From Marivivens sp. (GTDB lineage Bacteria; Pseudomonadota; Alphaproteobacteria; Rhodobacterales; Rhodobacteraceae): 12,820 nucleotides of DNA. A program made the position numbers and the translations under genes. The notes under the pieces were generated by a model. That model saw only the letters and a program-made list of their open reading frames with translations, ran no database searches and was not told where the DNA came from. The DNA is taken from assembly GCA_024642185.1 (NCBI GenBank), contig JAHEBR010000039.1, positions 1 through 12,820 on the forward strand, read 5' to 3'. Below are positions 6,677 to 12,090 of this stretch, in pieces. Each line of letters opens with the position of its first letter. Within the stretch, counting starts at the first letter, position 1.

Positions 6677-7403
6677 AAAGTCCCTGATCCGGAAAGAGAA
6701 TCTCGTCGAAAACGAGAACCTTGTCATCGACGGTGTCGATGTTTCGGGCCATTGGAGCACCTTTATCACGGGTCGCTCGCTGACCGACTACAACGAGGCG
6801 ATGGAGGAAGAGATTGCGGCCCTTCCCGGTGGCGAGAACATCCACCGCTGCTGGCAGTGCGGTTCGTGCACAAACGCCTGCACCGTCAACGCCGTGAACC
6901 CCGAGTTCAACCCGCGCTACTGGATCTATCTCATCCGCCTCGGCATGGAAGAAGAGCTTCTGCGCGACAAGGACATCATCTGGCAGTGCGTTTCCTGCAA
7001 CAAATGCACCTATGCCTGCCCGCGCGATGTGGCGCCCGAGGGCGTCATGAAGGCCACCGCGCATTGGCTCGAACTCAAGGGCCACACGCCCAAGAGCCCC
7101 TCGACCGAGTTTGACGAGGAATTCTCGGGTCAGGTCATCAAGACCGGCAAGATCGAGGAAAGCCGCGTCATCATGAATTTCTTCCGCCGCACCGAACAGC
7201 CCCTCGCCCAGCCTTGGCTGGTGGCGCTGATCAAGGGCCTCGCCTTCCGCTTCCCGGTTTTCTACCTGATGCGGATGGGCATGGCGGTCGTGCGGCGCCC
7301 GCGCACCCGCAACTGGGCCAAATCGCGTCGGGCAATCAATGAATATGTGCAAGAGGTCGAAGCGGCGAACCGTGCCGCTGTCGGCGCCAAGGGAGGCCAC
7401 TAA
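6663..7403 (+). CDS. shdrC2: sHdrC2, iron-sulfur subunit with two [4Fe-4S] clusters
   Basis: The second HdrC-type subunit, 246 aa, with two ferredoxin-like motifs: Cys63, 66, 69 and 73 (CWQCGSCTNAC) and Cys109, 112, 115 and 119 (CVSCNKCTYACP). The first lacks the Pro after its last Cys; the second is classical. The N-terminal 60 residues and a basic C-terminal region with a hydrophobic stretch (about 195-220, WLVALIKGLAFRF) distinguish it from sHdrC1. The stretch is short and interrupted by charges, so I do not call a membrane helix. It starts with GTG 6663 after GGAGG (6652-6656); the nearby ATG at 6673 is out of frame. The gene overlaps shdrH by 14 bp and its stop overlaps the shdrB2 start (TAATG). 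It would wire electrons between HdrA and HdrB2. Confidence 0.92.
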   Translation: MPIHEKSLIRKENLVENENLVIDGVDVSGHWSTFITGRSLTDYNEAMEEEIAALPGGENIHRCWQCGSCTNACTVNAVNPEFNPRYWIYLIRLGMEEELLRDKDIIWQCVSCNKCTYACPRDVAPEGVMKATAHWLELKGHTPKSPSTEFDEEFSGQVIKTGKIEESRVIMNFFRRTEQPLAQPWLVALIKGLAFRFPVFYLMRMGMAVVRRPRTRNWAKSRRAINEYVQEVEAANRAAVGAKGGH

Positions 7404-8329
7404 TGGACGGTAGCGATCTCAAGAAGGTAGCTTACTACCCCGGCTGTGCCCTTGAAGGCACTGGCCATGCCTATAACCGTTCGACCAAAGCGGTGGGCAA
7501 GTCTTTGGGCCTCGAGCTTGTCGAGCTCGAGAACTGGAACTGCTGCGGCGCGATGGAGGTCAAGAACGTCGATCCAAAGATCCAGACCTATCTTTCCGCC
7601 CGCAACCTTTCGATCGCCGAGGACATGGGCTTTGACAAGGTGATGGCGCCCTGCAACGGCTGCTATCACAATCTCAAGAAGGCCGAGTACGACCTCGCCA
7701 ACGATCCCAAATCGGTCGAGGTGAACGAGCGCATCAGCGCCAAGGCAGGCCACGACGCCTATAAGCCCGGCAAGGTCGAGACGATCCATGCGCTTGACTG
7801 GATCAAGAAGGCCGTGGGCGAGGAAGAGCTGGCCAAGCGGGTGCAGAATTCGCTCAAGGGCATCAAGGTCGCCAACTATTACGGCTGTATGTACACCCGC
7901 CCGCGCCACATCTTCCCCGAGAAGGACAAGGGCCCGGGCACCGAGTCGACCGCCAAGCCGCATTTCATGGACGATATCCTCGCCGCCGCCGGCGCCGAGA
8001 ATGTCGAGTTTCCGCTGAAAACCGCCTGCTGCGGCGGCGCGCATTCGCTGTCGGACAGCGATATGTCGACGAAGCTCGTGCTCAACATCATCGAAACGGC
8101 CGAGGCCTGCGGTGCCGAGGTGATCGCCACCGAATGCCCGACCTGCCACACCGGCCTCGAGATGCATCAGGTCCGCGCCGAGAAGGTTCTCGGGCGCAAG
8201 ACCAACGTGAAGATCCTTTATTTCACCCAGCTTCTGGGCATGGCGCTGGGCCTCTCGGCCTCGAAGGTGGGCGTTCAGGAAAACCTGTCCGACTCGCGCG
8301 CCTTCCTCAAGGAAAAGGGCCTCGGATGA
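7403..8329 (+). CDS. shdrB2: sHdrB2, CCG-domain subunit with two complete cysteine motifs
   Basis: A 308-aa HdrB homologue of standard length. Both CCG motifs are intact: Cys15, Cys47-Cys48, Cys84 and Cys87 (YPGC, NCCG, PCNGC), and Cys162, Cys209-Cys210, Cys245 and Cys248 (YGC, ACCGG, ECPTC). It is therefore expected to carry the noncubane cluster pair of classical HdrB, in contrast to sHdrB1, where several ligands are replaced. In the sHdr model it is one of the two sites where substrate or disulfide chemistry could happen. The start overlaps the shdrC2 stop by one base and the stop overlaps the next gene by four (ATGA). Confidence 0.94.
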   Translation: MDGSDLKKVAYYPGCALEGTGHAYNRSTKAVGKSLGLELVELENWNCCGAMEVKNVDPKIQTYLSARNLSIAEDMGFDKVMAPCNGCYHNLKKAEYDLANDPKSVEVNERISAKAGHDAYKPGKVETIHALDWIKKAVGEEELAKRVQNSLKGIKVANYYGCMYTRPRHIFPEKDKGPGTESTAKPHFMDDILAAAGAENVEFPLKTACCGGAHSLSDSDMSTKLVLNIIETAEACGAEVIATECPTCHTGLEMHQVRAEKVLGRKTNVKILYFTQLLGMALGLSASKVGVQENLSDSRAFLKEKGLG

Positions 8330-8790
8330 CCCTTCAGGCGCCCCTCGATCTTGATGGCGCGATCGCGCTGGCCGATGCCGTGGCGTCTTCGGCCGCGTTC
8401 GACACTGCGCCGCTCGACGCCGCCAAGCAGCTTCTTGGCGCAGGCGAGGTCGTGCTTGAGGCTTGGGTCGAGGCCGCAGGCGCCGTTCCGACCGAGGAAG
8501 AGGTCGAGGGCTATCGCCTGCTGGCCCTTCACCGTCAGGGCGCCAAGGGTAATCCCACGTTCAACGCCTGCCGCGAAACGTGCCGTGAACTTGTGTATTT
8601 GCGGAACGTTGTCGAGATGTCATTATCCGAGGGCGACCTTGCCCAGGCTCGCCACCATTTGATGCTCGAAGCGCATGTCTTGCGTCATCTGGGATTGTTC
8701 GTCGGAGGCAAACTCCATGAAAGTGGCCTGGGCGATTTCTGCTGCTCATCGCGTCCGCTGCATAGCGCGGACAGCACCATAACGAATTGA
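8326..8790 (+). CDS. Conserved-position protein of unknown function between shdrB2 and lbpA
   Basis: A 154-aa protein I do not recognise by domain. It starts with an ATGA overlap on shdrB2, so it is almost surely translated. The first 60 residues are Ala-rich and acidic; residues 80-125 form a likely helical pair (RETCRELVYLRNVVEM, then ARHHLMLEAHVLRHLG) with Cys81 and Cys85 four residues apart. The end contains Cys-Cys (DFCCSS, about 138-139) followed by a Ser/Thr-rich tail. Four cysteines could suit redox or sulfur handling. From about 8560 onward codon use drifts (TTG, TTA, GTG and TAT codons; lower GC), unlike the upstream genes, and the tail looks non-conserved. Small unknown genes at this place occur in other sHdr loci, from memory. 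The function is not inferable. Confidence 0.65.
   Translation: MTLQAPLDLDGAIALADAVASSAAFDTAPLDAAKQLLGAGEVVLEAWVEAAGAVPTEEEVEGYRLLALHRQGAKGNPTFNACRETCRELVYLRNVVEMSLSEGDLAQARHHLMLEAHVLRHLGLFVGGKLHESGLGDFCCSSRPLHSADSTITN
8599..8626 (+). promoter_or_regulatory. Possible internal promoter ahead of lbpA
   Basis: TTGCGG (8599-8604), 16 bp, then CATTAT (8621-8626) lies inside the compositionally drifting part of the unknown gene, about 185 bp upstream of lbpA. It could give extra lbpA-dsrE3A-tusA transcript, useful if the carrier proteins are needed in excess over the complex. Only weak hexamer matches support it. Confidence 0.2.
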
Positions 8791-8809
8791 AGAACGAAGG
8801 AGTCGACCG

Positions 8810-9250
8810 ATGCCAGTGGTACGTGGATGTAATCTTCCGGACGATCTGTTTTACGACGTGCCGAACAACCTGTGGTATCGCCCCGAGGGCGACGGCACCT
8901 ATACCGCCGGCATGACCATGATCGCGACCGGCATGGCCGGCCAGCTCGTGGCCTTTACCGGCAAGAAAGCGGGCAAGACCATCGAGGCCGGCAAAAGCTG
9001 TGCCACCGTCGAAAGCGGCAAATGGGTGGGCCCCGCCAAGCTCGGCTTTACCGCCGAGATCGTCGAGGTGAACTCGACGCTTGTGGATGATCCCAAGCTG
9101 GCCAACAGCGATACCTACGGCGCCGGTTGGATGGTGCGTGTCAAGCCCGCCAATCAGGGCGATGCCGATGCCATTCTGACCCCCGGCGCGGCGGTTGCCG
9201 CGCCCTACGAGGCCAAGATGGCCGCAGATGAATTTGCAGGATGCGCCTGA
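8810..9250 (+). CDS. lbpA: LbpA, sHdr-associated lipoate-binding protein (GcvH-like)
   Basis: A 146-aa single-domain lipoyl carrier related to the glycine-cleavage H protein but of the sulfur-oxidation type. The lipoyl-lysine hairpin is VESGKWVGPAK (68-77), with Lys71 the attachment residue; GcvH usually has Val-Lys-Ala here, and the Gly-Lys-Trp wording is what I associate with LbpA. The N-terminal CNLPDDLFYDVPNNLWYRP and later GAGWMVRVKP (104-113) match the H-protein fold. Cysteines are at 7, 64 and 145, the last one residue from the end. LbpA is essential for sHdr-dependent thiosulfate or DMS oxidation in Hyphomicrobium, where it acts as a partner rather than in glycine cleavage; no gcvT, gcvP or lpd lies nearby. 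ATG 8810 follows AAGGAG (8797-8802). Its probable modifying enzyme is the ligase at 265-1338. Confidence 0.93.
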   Translation: MPVVRGCNLPDDLFYDVPNNLWYRPEGDGTYTAGMTMIATGMAGQLVAFTGKKAGKTIEAGKSCATVESGKWVGPAKLGFTAEIVEVNSTLVDDPKLANSDTYGAGWMVRVKPANQGDADAILTPGAAVAAPYEAKMAADEFAGCA

Positions 9251-9269
9251 TCCAGAGGGCATCATAAAC

Positions 9270-9287
9270 CCGGGCCGCGAGGCCCGG
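9270..9287 (+). promoter_or_regulatory. Strong RNA hairpin with GNRA loop between lbpA and dsrE3A
   Basis: CCGGGCC (9270-9276), loop GCGA (9277-9280), GGCCCGG (9281-9287): a perfect 7-bp all-G/C stem closed by a GNRA tetraloop. No U-tract follows, so it is not an intrinsic terminator. It sits in the widest gap (61 bp) inside the operon, and an mRNA processing or stability element that sets the lbpA level is the likely role. Confidence 0.5.
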
Positions 9288-9311
9288 CCACAGGATGAGA
9301 GGAGAGATCCA

Positions 9312-9806
9312 GTGGCGGACGAACAAAACGCAAAGTCGATGTCGATCATCGTGACGAAGGGAACGCTCGACTGGGCCTATCCTCCGTTTATCCTTGCTAC
9401 CACAGCCGCGGCGATGGGGCTTGATGTGACCATGTTCTTTACCTTCTACGGCCTCGGCCTTCTGAAGAAGGACATGAACCTCAAGGTAACAACCCTTGGC
9501 AACTCGGCGATGGAAATGCCGATGATGGGTGGCCACATGGCCATGCCCAACATCATGGCGGCCCTTCCCGGCGCGCCGGCGCTGACAACTGCGATGATGA
9601 AGAACCTTATCAAGAAAAAGGGCATCGCCTCGGTGGAAGAACTGCGCGAGATGGCGATCGAATCCGACGTCAACATGATCGCCTGCCAGATGACCCTCGA
9701 TCTCTTTGAATACAAGCGCGAAGACCTGATTGACGGGGTTGCCATCGGTGGTGCGGCGTCCTGGGTCGAGATCGCGACCAAAAGTGAAATCAATCTCTAT
9801 ATCTAA
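9312..9806 (+). CDS. dsrE3A: DsrE/DsrF/DrsH-like sulfurtransferase, DsrE3A type
   Basis: A 164-aa protein of the DsrE/F-like fold. It begins SIIVTKGTLDWAYPPFILAT and has a Met- and Gly-rich middle (AMEMPMMGGHMAMPN, 66-80), typical of DsrE3A-like proteins. Its only cysteine, Cys125, is in MIACQMTLDLF, the position that carries persulfide sulfur in this group. The following gene is tusA, the standard partner in rhd-tusA-dsrE units. It would exchange sulfane sulfur with TusA in the cytoplasm. I chose GTG 9312 because AGGAGAG (about 9299-9305) precedes it; an in-frame ATG at 9339 has no binding site. It differs clearly from the DsrE protein at 2166, which is shorter and has a Cys pair. Confidence 0.85.
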   Translation: MADEQNAKSMSIIVTKGTLDWAYPPFILATTAAAMGLDVTMFFTFYGLGLLKKDMNLKVTTLGNSAMEMPMMGGHMAMPNIMAALPGAPALTTAMMKNLIKKKGIASVEELREMAIESDVNMIACQMTLDLFEYKREDLIDGVAIGGAASWVEIATKSEINLYI

Positions 9807-9818
9807 AGGAAACGACGA

Positions 9819-10046
9819 ATGGCTGACGTAACTCTCGACGCAAAGGGCCTCAACTGCCCGCTCCCGATCCTGCGTGCCAAGAAGGCCCTCAAGGATCTGC
9901 CGACCGGTGGCACCCTCGAGATTCAAGCGACCGATCCGGGCGCTGTGAAAGATTTCGAAGCCTTCTGCCGCACCACCGGCAACGAGCTGATGGAAAGCCA
10001 TCAGGAAGGCAACGTTTACTTCTTCACGATCAAGCACACCGCCTGA
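9819..10046 (+). CDS. tusA: TusA sulfur carrier protein
   Basis: A 75-aa TusA-family protein with the diagnostic CPxP motif (LNCPLPILRAKKAL, Cys13), the strand LEIQATDPGAVKDF and the C-terminal half FCRTTGNELMES, ending in FFTIKH. Cys13 carries persulfide sulfur and hands it to partners; in sulfur oxidizers TusA feeds the Dsr or sHdr pathway rather than only tRNA thiolation. It lies 12 bp behind dsrE3A with AAAGGA (9805-9810) before its ATG and is the last gene before the operon terminator. Confidence 0.95.
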   Translation: MADVTLDAKGLNCPLPILRAKKALKDLPTGGTLEIQATDPGAVKDFEAFCRTTGNELMESHQEGNVYFFTIKHTA

Positions 10047-10055
10047 TCCCAACGC

Positions 10056-10079
10056 CCTTCCTGTTTCGGAAGGTCTTTT
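10056..10079 (+). terminator. Weak hairpin followed by T-run after tusA
   Basis: CCTTCC (10056-10061) and GGAAGG (10068-10073) form a 6-bp stem with a 6-nt loop, followed by TCTTTT. It begins 10 bp after the tusA stop. As a terminator it would be leaky; it may act in series with the stronger one at 10096. Confidence 0.4.
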
Positions 10080-10095
10080 GGAAAATATGCCTTGG

Positions 10096-10130
10096 GAGCG
10101 TCCGACCTCAGGTCCGGGCGCTCTTCTTTT
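10096..10130 (+). terminator. Intrinsic terminator of the sHdr operon
   Basis: GAGCGTCCG (10096-10104) pairs with CGGGCGCTC (10115-10123) over 9 bp with one G-U pair. After a one-base bulge three more pairs (ACC with GGT) close a 3-nt loop. TTCTTTT follows immediately. This is a clear rho-independent terminator on the + strand, 50 bp after tusA. Confidence 0.8.
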
Positions 10131-10170
10131 GTCTGCTCTCCACAAAACCTGCGTCGCCAACCTTCATATG

Positions 10171-10179
10171 TGCTAGACT
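10171..10179 (+). promoter_or_regulatory. Possible extended -10 promoter for the cysteine-synthase gene
   Basis: TGC plus TAGACT (10174-10179) fits an extended -10 element. No good -35 is seen at 16-18 bp upstream. It lies between the operon terminator and the start codon at 10235, so some promoter must be in this gap. Confidence 0.3.
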
Positions 10180-10234
10180 GGCGCCACCGAGCGCGGGGTT
10201 TGCCCGCCGCATTGACTCTCGGAGGAGATAATCC

Positions 10235-11317
10235 ATGCACAGATCAGACGAAATTCGCCATCTCCATGGCCGCGGCCGTGTTTTCGACTCAGTTCTCGAC
10301 ACAGTTGGCGATACGCCCTGCATAAGGATTAACAACCTCGCGCCGGCCGGTGTTCGGCTTTATGTGAAGGCCGAGTTCTTCAATCCCGGCGGTTCGGTGA
10401 AAGACCGCCTCGCCCTCAACATCATCGAGGCGGCCGAGCGGGAAGGGCGGATCAAGCCCGGGCAGACCGTCGTCGAGGCGACGAGCGGCAACACAGGGAT
10501 CGGCCTTGCCATGGTCTGCGCCCAGAAGGGCTATCCCCTCGTGGTGACGATGGCCGACAGCTTCTCGGTCGAGCGGCGCAGGCTGATGCGGATGTTCGGG
10601 GCCAAGGTCGTTCTGACGCCGCGGGCCGAGAAGGGCATCGGCATGTATCGCAAGGCCGAGGAATTGGCCAAGGCCAACGGCTGGTTCTTTGCCCACCAGT
10701 TCGAGACAGCCGACAACGCCGATATCCACGAGATGACAACGGGCCACGAGATCCTTGGCGATTTCGAGGGTGACCGGCTGGATTATTTCGTCTCCGGCTA
10801 TGGCACCGGCGGGACGATCACCGGCGTGGCGCGCGTTCTCCGCCGCGAGCGGCCCGAGACCAAAATCATCATGGCCGAGCCCGCCAATTCCCAGATCGTC
10901 GGGCAGGGCGAGGCGCAAAAGCGCAACGCCGACCATTCCCCCGCTGCCAGCCAGACCATCGCTCAGCCGCACCCGATCCAAGGCTGGACGCCGGATTTCG
11001 TGCCCTATGTTCTGCAAGAGCTTCTCGATGGCACAGGCTATGACGAGCTTCTGCCGATCCCGGGGCCCGAGGGTATCGAGTGGGCGCGCAAGCTGGCGCA
11101 GAAGGAAGGTATACTGACGGGCATCTCGGGCGGGGCGAGCTTTGCCGCGGCGATGAAAGTGGCCGCCAAGGCGGAGCCGGGGACTGTCATCCTCTGCATG
11201 CTGCCCGACACCGGCGAGCGCTATCTCTCGACGCCGCTGTTTGAAGGCATCCCCGAGGATATGGACGCCGAAGAGCAGGCGATCTCGAAATCGACCCCCG
11301 GCTATCAGCTCGGCTGA
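10235..11317 (+). CDS. Cysteine synthase-like PLP enzyme (O-acetylserine sulfhydrylase family)
   Basis: A 360-aa fold-type II PLP enzyme. Visible motifs: the Schiff-base lysine Lys56 in NPGGSVKDRLA, the substrate loop TSGNTGIGLA (83-92), the phosphate-binding GYGTGGTITG, and the C-terminal LPDTGERYLSTPLF typical of cysteine synthase A. The reaction would be O-acetylserine plus sulfide (or thiosulfate) to cysteine (or S-sulfocysteine). The protein is about 40 residues longer than Escherichia coli CysK, from an N-terminal extension of some 17 residues and an insert GEAQKRNADHSPAASQTIAQ before HPIQGW; longer variants are common in Alphaproteobacteria, from memory. Start ATG follows GGAGGA (10221-10226). 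It is separated from tusA by a terminator and converges on the regulator gene with only 4 bp between stops. Cystathionine beta-synthase activity cannot be excluded. Confidence 0.85.
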   Translation: MHRSDEIRHLHGRGRVFDSVLDTVGDTPCIRINNLAPAGVRLYVKAEFFNPGGSVKDRLALNIIEAAEREGRIKPGQTVVEATSGNTGIGLAMVCAQKGYPLVVTMADSFSVERRRLMRMFGAKVVLTPRAEKGIGMYRKAEELAKANGWFFAHQFETADNADIHEMTTGHEILGDFEGDRLDYFVSGYGTGGTITGVARVLRRERPETKIIMAEPANSQIVGQGEAQKRNADHSPAASQTIAQPHPIQGWTPDFVPYVLQELLDGTGYDELLPIPGPEGIEWARKLAQKEGILTGISGGASFAAAMKVAAKAEPGTVILCMLPDTGERYLSTPLFEGIPEDMDAEEQAISKSTPGYQLG

Positions 11318-11321
11318 TGGC

Positions 11322-12005
11322 CTAGAAAACCGCGTCGACCGCCCCGTCTCCTGTCGCCACGGCGCGGCCGTCGGCGCGCCAGTCGGGCAGGCCGCCTTCG
11401 ACCGTGCGGGCATCAAAGCCGCGTTGGCGCAGCTCGGCGGCGGCGCGGTCGGCATAGAGGCAATAGGGGCCGCGGCAATAGGCATAGATCGGCGTGGACG
11501 GATCGAGGCTTTCGGCCAGTTGGCCAACCTCGTCCAAAGGGGCGCTGAGGGCGCCGGGGATATGGCCCGCCGCGAATTCCTCGGGCGGGCGGATGTCGAG
11601 GACCACCACGTCGCCCGCCGCCAGCCGCTTGGCCAGAACCTCGCGCGACACAGGCTCGGGCCGCTCCACCCCGCCGGCGATGCCATCGAGGATCTCGTCG
11701 ACACGGCCGATGTTCTGGCGGGCGATCTTCTGGATCAGCGCCATCAGGCGCAGCGTGTCGTCGTCGGTCAGGCGATAGATCGCGGCCTTGCCCTCGCGCC
11801 GGCTTGTCACCAGCCCGACGCGGCGCAATTCCTGAAGGTGCTGCGAGCAGTTGGCAAAGCTCAGGTCGGTTTTCTCGGCCAGCGCATCGACGCCATTCTC
11901 ACCTTGGGCAAGTTGCTCCAAGAGCCGCATCCGGTGCGGCGAGGCGAGGGCGCGCGCGATCGAGGCGTATTCGTCGATCAGGGCGAGTTTGTTGGACGTT
12001 GACAT
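11322..12005 (-). CDS. ArsR/SmtB-family repressor fused to a rhodanese domain
   Basis: A 227-aa protein. Residues 1-105 form an ArsR winged helix: IARALASPHRMRLLEQLAQG, recognition-helix segment LSFANCSQHLQELRRVGLV (48-66), and the wing REGKAAIYRL. Residues about 120-222 form a rhodanese domain: VVVLDIRPPEEFAAGHIPGA and the active-site loop YAYCRGPYCLYA, with Cys177 as the persulfide cysteine and Cys182 five residues on. The only other Cys is Cys53 in the recognition helix. Classical arsenic-binding CxC motifs are absent. ArsR-rhodanese fusions are known; rhodanese domains bind sulfane sulfur, so a persulfide-sensing repressor is a reasonable inference. ATG 12005 gives the natural ArsR N-terminus; the open frame continues upstream through the operator. 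It is divergent from the MFS gene and shares an 85-bp spacer with it. Confidence 0.87.
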   Translation of the reverse strand: MSTSNKLALIDEYASIARALASPHRMRLLEQLAQGENGVDALAEKTDLSFANCSQHLQELRRVGLVTSRREGKAAIYRLTDDDTLRLMALIQKIARQNIGRVDEILDGIAGGVERPEPVSREVLAKRLAAGDVVVLDIRPPEEFAAGHIPGALSAPLDEVGQLAESLDPSTPIYAYCRGPYCLYADRAAAELRQRGFDARTVEGGLPDWRADGRAVATGDGAVDAVF

Positions 12006-12025
12006 TGCGGGGCTCGGTTCGTAAG

Positions 12026-12053
12026 TATCATTCAATAAATTTCTTGAATGATA
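12026..12053. promoter_or_regulatory. 28-bp near-perfect palindrome, operator between regulator and MFS gene
   Basis: TATCATTCAA (12026-12035) and TTGAATGATA (12044-12053) are perfect reverse complements. The 8 bp between them contain AAATTT, itself palindromic, so 13 of 14 base pairs of the 28-bp element are symmetric; only 12036/12043 mismatch. The element is strongly AT-rich in GC-rich surroundings. It is 20 bp upstream of the regulator start codon and 37 bp upstream of the MFS start. ArsR-family dimers bind such ATTC...GAAT-type palindromes, so autoregulation plus control of the MFS gene is the natural reading. Confidence 0.75.
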
Positions 12054-12090
12054 TGCTCCCACGACCAGAAATGCAACCGGAATCGACGAA

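Noticed and set aside
8810..9250. Annotation of lbpA as glycine cleavage H protein (gcvH)
   Set aside because: No other glycine-cleavage genes are nearby, the lipoyl site reads SGKWVGP, and the gene sits inside an sHdr operon.
11241..12002. Plus-strand open frame of 253 codons opposite the ArsR-rhodanese gene
   Set aside because: Its sequence is compositional shadow only, whereas the minus strand gives an intact two-domain regulator.
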